The notes beneath the pieces were generated by a model. It was not told where the DNA came from. It did not search any database and saw only the letters and a program-made list of their open reading frames with translations. 64,000 bases of DNA from CALMFQ01 sp964495595 (GTDB lineage: Bacteria > Pseudomonadota > Gammaproteobacteria > Burkholderiales > SCOH01), in the NCBI GenBank assembly GCA_964495595.1, contig CAZBWH010000002.1:3475-67474 (forward strand), read 5' to 3'. Within the stretch, counting starts at the first letter, position 1, and the number at the start of each line of letters is the position of its first letter. Shown piece after piece: positions 49,524 through 58,093 of this stretch. The translations under genes were made by a program, and so were the position numbers.

Positions 49524-50104
49524 AGTATCCGCACAAATTTATGTTGTTGGCATTGATTGGCTGGTGCGATGCAGTATGTCGTTATCTTGATGATTTTAAT
49601 CGGATATTGTTTTTTGTTACGGGTTTTCCCTAGGGTGGAGCCTTGACAAGGCAGGGGCTTTATTACACTATCCATTGGAAATTAATACGATCGTTTGATT
49701 TAACCACGCAATTTTCAATAAATCAGCGTGTTAAATAAAGCTTGAACACTTGCTTGCAAGACTTGGAAACGGATTTTTACCCGGTAAATCCGGCAGCGCA
49801 AAGCGTTGGTCACGATTTTGTGCGCAGTATTGGCCCCTGCCTGTGCATTGGCTGCCCTGTTCCGTCCAGCCTGTTTCGCCTCTCCGTGCGCTGAATTGTT
49901 CGCCCGGCGAGGCGTTTCACTGTGTGGCGTATCTATCCGGTGCGCGGCGCAAGGGCAATTTCCAGTCTGCAGATGCAGGTGACCATGAGAGATTACCGTG
50001 CGGCGGGGCCGAGTGCCGAAATCGCGGGGTGTCGGGCTTGAGAAGGGGACTTTTCTCAGGCTACCAACCGAAACTGGATTGTTACTTTTGGTAGAGGGCA
50101 GACC
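49524..50104. other. 580-bp untranslated region before the transhydrogenase genes
   Basis: No convincing gene is present. The first 250 bp are AT-rich and hold a candidate promoter: TTGACA at 49643-49648, inside the perfect 13-bp dyad GCCTTGACAAGGC (49640-49652), with TACACT as a possible -10. The rest is GC-rich and may be a long 5' leader with small stem-loops such as TGAGAA/TTCTCA near 50040-50058. The ribosome binding site AGAGGG precedes pntA. Confidence 0.55.
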
Positions 50105-51226
50105 ATGCAAATTGGTATTCCAGCGGAAATCGCGGCCAACGAAACTCGGGTTGCGGCCACGCCGGAGACGGTGAAAAAACTGGTGGCTGGCGGCAATAGC
50201 GTTCTGGTTCAGAGCGGTGCCGGCAAGCTTTCGGCAATCACCGACACGGCATTTGCCGATGCAGGCGCAAAAATCGTCGGCACGGCACAAGAAGCTTACA
50301 ACAGCGACATCATTCTCAAGGTGCGTGCCCCGCAGGCTGAAGAAATCGGCCTGATCAAGGAAGGCGCGACCGTGATTGGTTCGTTTGGTGTGCACACCAA
50401 CCCGAATCTGGAAGCCTACGCCGCGCGCAAGCTGGATTGCTTTGCGCTGGAAGTGCTGCCGCGTACTACCCGTGCGCAGTCGATGGACATCCTGTCGTCG
50501 CAGGCCAATATCGCCGGTTATAAAGCCGTGCTGCTGGCTACCCACTACTACCCGAAATTCATGCCGATGATGATGACTGCGGCCGGTACCGTGAAACCGG
50601 CCCGGGTGCTGATCCTCGGCGTCGGTGTTGCCGGTCTGCAGGCGATTGCCACTGCCAAGCGCCTTGGTGCCGTGGTTGAGGCGTTCGACGTGCGTCCGTC
50701 CACCAAGGAGCAAGTCGAATCGCTCGGCGCCAAGTTTGTCGAAGTGCCGATGACCGACGAAGAGAAAAAAGCCAATGACGGTGTTTACGCCAAGGAAATG
50801 TCCGACGACTACAAACGTCGTCAGGGTGAGCTGGTCGACAAACACGCCAAGGCTGCTGACATCATCATCACCACTGCGCTGATTCCGGGTCGTCCGGCTC
50901 CGGTGCTGGTGAAGCCGGAAACCGTTGCCGGCATGAAGCCGGGTTCGGTGATTGTCGATCTGGCCGTTGAGTCGGGTGGTAACTGCCCGCTGTCGCGCGC
51001 CGGTGAAGTGGTGCAGACCGAAAACGGCGTGACGCTGGTCGGTTCGGTGAACCTGCCGGGCATGGTGGCACAGGATGCCTCGGCGCTGTATGCCCGCAAT
51101 CTGCTGACTTTCCTGAATTTGATGCTGCAGAAAGACGGCAGCTTCAAGATCAATATGGAAGACGACCTGGTTGCCGCTACCCGCATCACTGGCGAAGGCC
51201 AGGTGCGTTACAGCAAACCTAACTGA
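50105..51226 (+). CDS. pntA: NAD(P) transhydrogenase subunit alpha, part 1
   Basis: The 373-residue cytoplasmic domain I binds NAD(H) in the proton-pumping transhydrogenase, which makes NADPH from NADH using the proton gradient. Visible are [21 protein letters not shown] at the start, the NAD-binding [22 protein letters not shown] at about 174-195, and [19 protein letters not shown]. The gene encodes only domain I; the membrane part of the alpha subunit is in the next gene, the split form common outside enterobacteria. Its low use of rare codons fits high expression. Confidence 0.96.
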   Translation: MQIGIPAEIAANETRVAATPETVKKLVAGGNSVLVQSGAGKLSAITDTAFADAGAKIVGTAQEAYNSDIILKVRAPQAEEIGLIKEGATVIGSFGVHTNPNLEAYAARKLDCFALEVLPRTTRAQSMDILSSQANIAGYKAVLLATHYYPKFMPMMMTAAGTVKPARVLILGVGVAGLQAIATAKRLGAVVEAFDVRPSTKEQVESLGAKFVEVPMTDEEKKANDGVYAKEMSDDYKRRQGELVDKHAKAADIIITTALIPGRPAPVLVKPETVAGMKPGSVIVDLAVESGGNCPLSRAGEVVQTENGVTLVGSVNLPGMVAQDASALYARNLLTFLNLMLQKDGSFKINMEDDLVAATRITGEGQVRYSKPN

Positions 51227-51243
51227 TTCAGGGAGCGCGAACA

Positions 51244-51615
51244 ATGACTACTGAAGTGATCAATCAGGCTGCCGTGGCTGCCGGTCAGGCAGCACACGCC
51301 GCGGCTCAGCACGTGCAGGCGATGGACCCGTTTACCGCCAGCTTCACCATTTTTGTACTGGCGATTTTTGTCGGCTACCACGTGGTGTGGAACGTGACTC
51401 CGGCACTGCACACGCCGCTGATGGCGGTGACCAACGCCGTATCCGGCATTATCGTGGTCGGCGCGATGCTGCAGACCGTAGTGATCCAGGAACAAACCAT
51501 CACCCTGACTTCGGTTCTGGGTGCATTGGCGGTATTTCTCGCCAGCATCAATATCTTCGGTGGCTTCATGGTGACCGAACGGATGCTGGACATGTTCAAA
51601 AAGAAAAAGAAGTAA
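51244..51615 (+). CDS. pntA2: NAD(P) transhydrogenase subunit alpha, part 2 (membrane)
   Basis: This 123-residue protein has an Ala-rich N-terminus and three predicted membrane helices (about 34-52, 62-82 and 90-110). It contains [31 protein letters not shown], a highly conserved segment of domain II, and ends in a basic KKKKK tail. It starts 17 bp after pntA1 and lies 12 bp before pntB. Confidence 0.94.
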   Translation: MTTEVINQAAVAAGQAAHAAAQHVQAMDPFTASFTIFVLAIFVGYHVVWNVTPALHTPLMAVTNAVSGIIVVGAMLQTVVIQEQTITLTSVLGALAVFLASINIFGGFMVTERMLDMFKKKKK

Positions 51616-51627
51616 AGGGTCCGGACG

Positions 51628-53010
51628 ATGCAATTCCTCGCTCAATACGCGGACTGGGTCTACCTCGTCGCTGCCATCCTGTTCATTCTTGCTCTGAAAG
51701 GATTGTCCAGCCCGCTCGGCGCCAGCATGGGCAATCGCTACGGCATGATCGGCATGTTGCTGTCGGTGCTGATCACCTTTGCTGTTGCACCTAACCCGAA
51801 TATCGCCCTGATCGTTGGCGCCATTGCCGCAGGCGCAATCATCGGCGGCTATCGTGCCAAAACCGTGGAAATGACCGCGATGCCGGAAACCGTGGCGCTG
51901 ATGCACTCGCTGGTGGGTCTGGCTGCGGTACTGATTGCGATTGCCGCCGTGTTCCACGAAGGTGCGGCACACGACGGTGTCCATCGCTTTGAACTGTTCC
52001 TTGGCTGCTTTATCGGTGCGATCACCTTTACCGCTTCCGTTGTCGCCTACCTGAAGCTGTCGGGCAAGGCTGGCTCCAAGCCACTCAAGGGTGGCTGGGT
52101 CAAGCCAGTGCAGATTGCGCTGGCACTGGCGATGATCGGCTTCGGCGTGCACTACTTCGTCAGCGAAAACCTGCAGTCGTTCATCATCATGACCGCGATT
52201 GCTCTGGTGCTTGGCTACTTCCTGATTGCCCCGATCGGTGGCGGCGACATGCCAGTAGTGGTGTCGATGCTGAACTCCTACTCGGGCTGGGCGGCAGCCG
52301 GCATCGGCTTCACGCTGAACAACTCGGTGCTGATCATCGCCGGTTCGCTGGTGGGTTCGTCGGGTGCGATTCTGTCGTACATCATGTGTAAAGCCATGAA
52401 CCGTTCGCTGATGAACGTGATCTTCGGCGGCATGGGTGGTGGCGACGATTCGGCTGCTGGCGCGGCAGGCGAAACCAAGCAGAAGAACTACAAATCCGGT
52501 TCGGCTGAAGATGCATCGTTCCTGATGTCCAACGCCGACTCGGTGATCATCGTTCCGGGTTACGGTCTGGCGGTATCGCGCGCTCAGCATGCGCTGCAGG
52601 AGTTTGCGACCTTGCTGACCGAAAAAGGCGTGAATGTCCGCTACGCGATTCACCCGGTTGCCGGCCGTATGCCGGGCCACATGAACGTGCTGCTGGCCGA
52701 AGCCGAAGTGCCGTACGAGCAAGTGCAGGAGATGGAAGAGATCAACTCCGACTTCTCCAACACCGACGTGGTGCTGGTGATCGGCGCCAACGACGTGGTC
52801 AACCCGGCCGCGCTGACCGACAAGAACAGCCCGATCTACGGCATGCCGATTCTGGAAGCGCACAAGGCGCGCACCGTGCTGATCGTCAAACGTTCGATGA
52901 GCGCGGGTTACGCCGGTCTGGACAACGACCTGTTCTACATGGACAAATCGATGATGATCTTTGGCGATGCCAAGAAGGTTGTCGAGGACATGATCAAGGG
53001 CCTGCACTAA
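51628..53010 (+). CDS. pntB: NAD(P) transhydrogenase subunit beta
   Basis: The 460-residue subunit has about nine membrane helices in the first 270 residues, followed by domain III that binds NADP(H). Key motifs are MGNRYGMIGMLLSVLIT, MPVVVSMLNSYSGWAAAGIGF, and the NADP-binding IVPGYGLAVSRAQHALQE, VNVRYAIHPVAGRMPGHMNVLLAEA and VVLVIGANDVVNPAA. Together with PntA1 and PntA2 it forms the complete enzyme in the inner membrane. A GC-rich hairpin follows the stop. Confidence 0.97.
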   Translation: MQFLAQYADWVYLVAAILFILALKGLSSPLGASMGNRYGMIGMLLSVLITFAVAPNPNIALIVGAIAAGAIIGGYRAKTVEMTAMPETVALMHSLVGLAAVLIAIAAVFHEGAAHDGVHRFELFLGCFIGAITFTASVVAYLKLSGKAGSKPLKGGWVKPVQIALALAMIGFGVHYFVSENLQSFIIMTAIALVLGYFLIAPIGGGDMPVVVSMLNSYSGWAAAGIGFTLNNSVLIIAGSLVGSSGAILSYIMCKAMNRSLMNVIFGGMGGGDDSAAGAAGETKQKNYKSGSAEDASFLMSNADSVIIVPGYGLAVSRAQHALQEFATLLTEKGVNVRYAIHPVAGRMPGHMNVLLAEAEVPYEQVQEMEEINSDFSNTDVVLVIGANDVVNPAALTDKNSPIYGMPILEAHKARTVLIVKRSMSAGYAGLDNDLFYMDKSMMIFGDAKKVVEDMIKGLH

Positions 53011-53016
53011 CCTGCT

Positions 53017-53037
53017 CGCCCGCCAGCAAGGCGGGCG
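53017..53037 (+). terminator. GC-rich hairpin after pntB
   Basis: CGCCCGCC (53017-53024) and GGCGGGCG (53030-53037) form a perfect 8-bp stem with a five-base loop 7 bp after the stop codon. There is no T-tract. Confidence 0.6.
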
Positions 53038-53246
53038 CCTCACTACTGATACCTGAACCGTCCTGGCAACCTGTCTGACTTGAGACTGATCTGCTGCGCC
53101 GGTGTGAGAAACGGTCCATATGTGCCCGTTTTCCCGCTCGGCTCGCTACGATCGCTCAAGCCCGGCAGGCTGCCAGGCGGTTTTTGTCTTTCCGGCCGGC
53201 AAAACGCTGGCTGGCCATTGGCCATTACATGTCACCCGTCTGCGAG

Positions 53247-53295
53247 CCAATAGGGATGCGGTCTGCAGGCCATCTGCAAGGCGCTCTGGTGGCTG
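53247..53295. repeat. Intergenic GC-rich repeat, copy 7 (degenerate)
   Basis: GCCAATAGGGATGCGGTCTG is followed by CAGGCCATCTGCAAGGCGCT and CTGGTGGC. Parts match CTGCAAGCCGCTCTGGT of copy 1 with changes. It lies between pntB and the tRNA gene. The rest of the 53038-53346 gap shows nothing else. Confidence 0.5.
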
Positions 53296-53346
53296 TTTCT
53301 AGCTCGGAGGGGGAGGCAGGTTGGGTGCCAGAGGCGGGAAAGAGGC

Positions 53347-53420
53347 TGGAGCGGGTGAAGGGAATCGAACCCTCGTATGCAGCTTGGGAAGCTGCCGTTC
53401 TACCATTGAACTACACCCGC
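53347..53420 (-). tRNA. tRNA-Gly(CCC)
   Basis: Read on the minus strand, the 74-nt gene starts GCGGGTGTAGTTCAATGGTA and ends TTCACCCGCTCCA. The acceptor stem GCGGGTG pairs with CACCCGC. The anticodon arm is GCAGC-TTCCCAA-GCTGC, giving anticodon CCC (Gly). The T arm has GGTTCGATTCC, and the CCA end is encoded. Confidence 0.96.
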
Positions 53421-53498
53421 ATGCCGGACAGGCATCGATTGATGCGAGCCGGGAGTATAGCCAAGCTGAGGCCGGCAGGCAATCTGCCGGTCGCACGC

Positions 53499-55364
53499 TT
53501 AGCGTGTGGTCAGGCTGCTGCTGCGTTGTACCGGCTGATATTCGGCGACCAGTGCCTGCAATGCCGACTTGATTTCCGCTTCTGCCGGGCGGCGCTCCTG
53601 ACGTAGCCATTGCGCCACCCGTGTCAGCCACTGATCGTCAATCGGCGGCACCGCCTTGGCCACCCGCAATTTGGGGTGGGGGGTCGGCTGAGTCAATTCG
53701 TCGTCCGCCAGCAGTTCTTCATACAGCTTTTCGCCGGGGCGCAGGCCGGTAAACCGGATCGGTATCTGCGTTTCATTCAGGCCGGACAGCCGGATCATTT
53801 CTTTGGCCAGATCGACAATCCGTACGGGTTTGCCCATGTCGAGCACGAAGATTTCGCCGTGTTGGCCCATCAGTCCGGCCTGCAGCACCAGTTGTGCCGC
53901 CTCGGAAATCGACATGAAAAAACGGGTGATGTCCGGATGGGTAACGGTAATCGGCCCGCCGCGGGCGATTTGCTCCCGGAACTTGGGCACCACGCTGCCG
54001 TTGCTACCCAGTACATTACCGAACCGGACAATGACGAATTCGGTATCGTGATGCCCTTGCAGGCTTTGACAGACCAGCTCTGCCATCCGCTTGCTGGCAC
54101 CCATCACATTGGTCGGATTGACCGCCTTGTCGGTAGAAACCAGCACGAACTTGCGCACACCAAATTCGAGGCTGGCCATCGCCAGCCGGTAAGTGCCGAG
54201 AACGTTGTTTTGCAGGGCCTCCCAGGCGTTTTCCGATTCCATCAGCGGAACGTGCTTGTAAGCCGCCGCATGAAACACCAGCGCCGGCTGGAAACGCGCC
54301 ATCACCTCATCCAGCCGGCGTTTGTCGCGGACATCGCCGATCAGGTAATCGATCAGTGCGTGCGGGTCGGTTTCGGTCAGCTCCTGTTCGATGCGATACA
54401 GGGCAAATTCGCTGATTTCCAGTAACACCAGGCGTCGAGGCTTGAAGCGCAGGATCTGCCGGCAGAGCTCCGAGCCGATCGATCCGCCGGCACCGCTGAT
54501 CAGGACCACCTGATCGGTGAGCAGGTGCTTCAGCCCGGCGATGTCCAGCTCGACCTGGTGACGACCGAGCAGGTCGCCGATCTCGACCTCCTTGATCGCA
54601 GCGATGGCGGACTCGCCGGTCATCAGTTCGTCCAGTGTCGGCACACTGAAAGGCCTGACACCCGCCTGCTCGCAGATTCGCACCACACGGTAGCGTTGCT
54701 CGGGTGTCATCGATGGCATGGCGATGATCGCGGTGCGAACCTTCAGCCCGCTAGCCCACGCAGACAGGGACGCCAGATTGCCCAGTACCGGAATCGAGTA
54801 GACGGTACGACGATATTTGCTGGCATCGTCATCCAGCAAGCCAACGATGCGCCATCGCGGATGGCGCTGCAGATCACCCAGCAACTTGGCTGCTGCGGTG
54901 CCGGCGCCCAGCACAAGCACCGGTTCCCGCTCCTGGCTGTACTGTGCACGGTCTTTCCAGCTGCGATAGAGGGCCCGGTTGCCGCCCATGAACAGCACCA
55001 GTAGCAGCGGGTCGAGAATCAGCAGAGAGCCGGGTACTCCGCCCAGACCCAGTACAAACAGGCAGGCAAACACCACCGCAGACGATGCGCATGCCGTGAC
55101 GACGATATTGCGCAGGTCAGGCAGGCTGGCGTAACGCCAGATTCCGCGATACAGGCCGAAAAACCAGAAAAAGGCACCCTGGATCGGCACCGCCAGCGCC
55201 ATGCTTTGCCACATGGCCGGCTGGAAACCGGACGGCAGTTCCAGATTAAACCGCAGCCAGAAGGCGCCACACCAGGCCAGGCAGGCCGCTGCGATATCGT
55301 GGCCGAATGCCAGCAGGGCCAGGTAGTTGGTGCTAGCGAGCCTGTTGCGGATTTTGACGAGCAA
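53499..55364 (-). CDS. CapD/FlaA1-type membrane nucleotide-sugar dehydratase/epimerase
   Basis: The 621-residue protein has four N-terminal membrane helices (about 15-130). A CoA-binding-like Rossmann domain follows (VLVLGAGTAAAKLLGDLQRHP). The SDR-type catalytic domain begins VVLISGAGGSIGSELCRQIL and has FHAAAYKHVPLMESE, VLVSTDKAVNPTNVMGASKRMAELVCQ and VRFGNVLGSNGSVVP. This is the WbpM/CapD family, which makes 4-keto-6-deoxy sugars for surface polysaccharides from UDP-GlcNAc. It starts at a TTG (55364), overlapping the upstream broken transferase gene by 32 bp, so they were an operon. Confidence 0.93.
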   Translation of the reverse strand: MLVKIRNRLASTNYLALLAFGHDIAAACLAWCGAFWLRFNLELPSGFQPAMWQSMALAVPIQGAFFWFFGLYRGIWRYASLPDLRNIVVTACASSAVVFACLFVLGLGGVPGSLLILDPLLLVLFMGGNRALYRSWKDRAQYSQEREPVLVLGAGTAAAKLLGDLQRHPRWRIVGLLDDDASKYRRTVYSIPVLGNLASLSAWASGLKVRTAIIAMPSMTPEQRYRVVRICEQAGVRPFSVPTLDELMTGESAIAAIKEVEIGDLLGRHQVELDIAGLKHLLTDQVVLISGAGGSIGSELCRQILRFKPRRLVLLEISEFALYRIEQELTETDPHALIDYLIGDVRDKRRLDEVMARFQPALVFHAAAYKHVPLMESENAWEALQNNVLGTYRLAMASLEFGVRKFVLVSTDKAVNPTNVMGASKRMAELVCQSLQGHHDTEFVIVRFGNVLGSNGSVVPKFREQIARGGPITVTHPDITRFFMSISEAAQLVLQAGLMGQHGEIFVLDMGKPVRIVDLAKEMIRLSGLNETQIPIRFTGLRPGEKLYEELLADDELTQPTPHPKLRVAKAVPPIDDQWLTRVAQWLRQERRPAEAEIKSALQALVAEYQPVQRSSSLTTR

Positions 55365-56346
55365 AAGAGTTCCATCGGGCTTGAATCATCGCGCCGATTA
55401 TCCCGCAGAATGCCAGCAGTGCCAACCAGCATGTAATGACGATGGCATGGTCTTGGCCGCGTATCAGTATGGCCAGTGCACCGCAGCCCAGCATCAGCAG
55501 ATAGGCATGCAGGGCGAGCCGCGTGTGTGACCAGCCCATCCGGACCAGCTTCTGATAATGGTGTTCCCGGTGTGGCAGCCAGAAACGCTGGCAGCCAAGC
55601 AGGCGACGAAGCAAAGTGCTGCTGGCGTCGGCAATGAACGGCAGGAAAACCATGGCGGGCAGCCAGGCGGGCCAGAGTCGCTCGCTGATGCCAACAATGC
55701 CGATCATTGCGGCCATCAGCCCGAGCAGTGTCGATCCGATATCGCCCATGAAAATCCTGGCCTGGCCAAAATTGAAACACAGGAATCCTGCGCAGGCGGC
55801 CGACAGGCTCAGGCAGAACCATGCCAGACTGCTGTTGCCCTGCCAGGCCACTACCGCCAGCCAGGCAAATCCGATCGTGCCGATCCACGCGGCCAGTCCG
55901 TTGGCTCAATCCATGTAATTGTTCAGGTTGACAGCCCTGACGGTGGTGAGCACGGCGGCTGCGATCACCCAGCCCGATCCGTCGGCCAGCAATGGTTGTG
56001 CTGCCAGTCCGGCGCAGGCCCCATGTACGGCCAGCCGCAGTAGCGGCGCAAGGGGCCGGAAGTCGTCGGCCAGAGAAATGCCTGCCAGCAGGCCGACGGC
56101 CAGTTGCCAGGCCGTCGGCCAGTGTGGGCCAATGGCCTGGGCTGTGAGCGTGCCTGCAAGGATGCCCAGTCCGCCCAGCCGTGGGGTAGGATGCTGGTGC
56201 AGGGAGCGGGCATTCGGCTGGTCGGTGGCGAGATGCCGCAACCGGTGGCTGGTCAGTAGCAAATTTACAACAACACTGAGACAAAACGCCGTCAGGACCG
56301 ATCCAAGTGCTGAGAGAGGGGCGGGATTGGAGAATAATGGGGTCAT
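55333..56346 (-). pseudogene. WecA/MraY-like phosphoglycosyl transferase, interrupted by one in-frame TGA
   Basis: The gene reads through 337 codons in one frame, except for a TGA at 55906-55908. Before it comes NLNNYMD and after it ANGLAAWIGT, which together restore the conserved NNYMDGANGLA motif of glycosyltransferase family 4. A single G-to-T change (GGA to TGA) explains the stop. The N-terminal part (146 codons) has membrane helices and ARSLHQHPTPRLGGLGIL; the C-terminal part has FGQARIFMGDIGSTLLGLM and the His-rich HREHHYQKLV. Both halves are otherwise intact, so this is a recent null mutation, a sequencing error or a read-through case. The enzyme would start glycan synthesis on undecaprenyl phosphate. 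Confidence 0.88.
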
Positions 56347-56681
56347 GGCCCGGAATGATACTGCAGCCGGGAGGAGTTTGTTTTGTAAGAGAAAATTATA
56401 ATATTTGGATGTTTATCGTTGGGGTGGATTGTTGTTGCTCTGCTGGTCGCTTTTGGTAGAATCAACATTTATCCGCATGTCATGATTCGCCTGCTTGTCG
56501 TGTGCTACGACCAGGGGCCGCCCGGCAAGGGCGGCGGGCGTGTCCTGTCCGGGTACGGGGTAGATGATGTCTGTCCTGATCCGGCTTCCGAACGATTTCT
56601 GAAACGACAACGATAGCTGTTCGATTGCCGCGGCGGCGGTTGCTGCGCCGGGCGGGTGGCTTTTCCGACTTTAAAGACTAC
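56347..56681. other. 335-bp promoter region between divergent polysaccharide genes
   Basis: No gene is supported. AT-rich sequence contains a good -10 element TATAAT (56397-56402) with only a weak -35. A long 5' leader of about 280 bp would precede the glycosyltransferase gene. It includes GGGCCGCCCGGCAAGGGCGG, which can form a small hairpin. No convincing sigma-54 (GG-N10-GC) element was seen. Confidence 0.5.
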
Positions 56682-58079
56682 ATGCTCAGACTATTCAATC
56701 ATTACATCCCAGTCTCAACCCTGATCCTGTTGCTCGTCGAGGCGATCATGCTGATGGCCTCGACCTATCTGGTCGAGTGGCTGCCCTGGCAGATGCTCGG
56801 TGTGCCTGGCATGCAGGCGCTGGTGGTCCCGGTGTGGCCAAAGGCATTGTTCGTGACGCTGGTCATGCTGAGCGTGATGGCTGCGAGCGGCTTGTATCAC
56901 TCGGAGTTCCGTAACGGTATGTCTGAAATCGGTGTCCGGCTGGCGCTGGCATTTGCGGTGGGCGGGCTGGCGCTGGTGTTGCTGGTCTACTGGCTTGGGT
57001 CGATGCGGTTTGGCGTCCGCGAAATGAGTTGGTCGCTGGCCATTGCAATGCTGTTGCTGCTGTTCGTGCGACTGCTGTTTTTCCGCTGGACCCGGCTGGG
57101 CGTGTTCAAGCCGAGGATTCTGGTGTTGGGCACCGGCAGTCGGGCGGTGAAAGTGGATGAGGTGTCGCAGGCCCGTTTTGGTGGCGGCGTGGAGGTGGTC
57201 GGCTATCTCTCGTCCAACATGACGCCGCACGCGGTGGCTGCCTCACGGATTCTGCCGGAAGACGAGTCGCTGTTGACTGCCGTCGAGAAACACGGGGTGA
57301 ACGAAGTGGTGATTGCGATCCGCGACCGGCGCGGTGGCAACATGCCGATACATGAACTGCTCAAGTGCCGGATGCAGGGGATCAAGGTGACGGAGTTGTC
57401 GAGTTTTTTCGAACGTGAATGCGGCCAGATCAAGCTGGACTCGCTGAACGCCAGCTGGATGGTGTTCAATGACGGCTTCAACCAGTCGGGGGCACGCGAT
57501 GCGGTCAAGCGGATTTTTGACGTCGTGGCCAGTGCCGTACTGGTGTTGCTGACCTTGCCGGTAATGCTGCTGGCCTGGCTGCTGATCAAGCTGGAAGATG
57601 GCGGCCCGGCGTTTTACAGTCAGGAACGGGTGGGTGAAAACGACCAGATATTCACCATCTACAAGTTCCGCAGCATGCGCATTGATTCTGAAAAAGATGG
57701 CAGGCCGCGCTGGGCCTCGGCCAACGATGACCGGATTACCCGTGTGGGCCGGGTGATCCGCAAGATTCGGGTGGATGAGTTGCCCCAGGTGTTCAATGTC
57801 CTGCGGGGGGATATGAGCTTTGTCGGTCCGCGCCCGGAACGGCCTTATTTTGTCCAGAAACTGGAAGCCGAGATTCCCTATTACGGCGTTCGTCATTGCA
57901 TGAAGCCGGGTATTACCGGCTGGGCGCAGGTGCAGTACGACTATGGCTCCTCGGTCGATGATGCTGTCGAGAAGCTGCAGTACGATCTGTACTACGTCAA
58001 GAATCATTCCCTGTTTCTGGATGTGCTGATCCTGTTCCAGACCGTGCAGGTTGTGCTGCTGGGCAAGGGGGCCCGCTAA
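56682..58079 (+). CDS. XrtA/PEP-CTERM system-associated glycosyltransferase (initiating sugar transferase)
   Basis: The 465-residue membrane protein has N-terminal helices and a central CoA-binding-like fold (PRILVLGTGSRAVKVDEVSQ). The C-terminal bacterial sugar transferase domain contains KRIFDVVASAVLVLLTLPVML, QERVGENDQIFTIYKFRSM and VDELPQVFNVLRGDMSFVGPRPERPYF. It would transfer the first sugar phosphate to undecaprenyl phosphate. The start MLRLFNHYIPVSTLIL matches the type placed in exosortase A gene clusters, and it is followed by prsK, prsR and prsT. I chose 56682 over 56625 because the membrane helix and family start follow it. It may partly substitute for the broken transferase gene upstream (inference). 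Confidence 0.9.
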   Translation: MLRLFNHYIPVSTLILLLVEAIMLMASTYLVEWLPWQMLGVPGMQALVVPVWPKALFVTLVMLSVMAASGLYHSEFRNGMSEIGVRLALAFAVGGLALVLLVYWLGSMRFGVREMSWSLAIAMLLLLFVRLLFFRWTRLGVFKPRILVLGTGSRAVKVDEVSQARFGGGVEVVGYLSSNMTPHAVAASRILPEDESLLTAVEKHGVNEVVIAIRDRRGGNMPIHELLKCRMQGIKVTELSSFFERECGQIKLDSLNASWMVFNDGFNQSGARDAVKRIFDVVASAVLVLLTLPVMLLAWLLIKLEDGGPAFYSQERVGENDQIFTIYKFRSMRIDSEKDGRPRWASANDDRITRVGRVIRKIRVDELPQVFNVLRGDMSFVGPRPERPYFVQKLEAEIPYYGVRHCMKPGITGWAQVQYDYGSSVDDAVEKLQYDLYYVKNHSLFLDVLILFQTVQVVLLGKGAR

Positions 58080-58093
58080 GCGGGGGGGGCAGG

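Noticed and set aside
49750..50094. Small open frame in the leader of pntA
   Set aside because: It has no ribosome binding site and a composition of Cys/Pro/Arg typical of chance frames; it is better read as untranslated leader.
53184..53606. Open frames crossing the tRNA-Gly region
   Set aside because: They pass through the tRNA gene and a degenerate repeat, and have no homology-like motifs.
55906..55908. Selenocysteine codon in the WecA-like gene
   Set aside because: The family has Gly at this position, no SECIS-like hairpin is evident just downstream, and the enzyme class has no selenoproteins.
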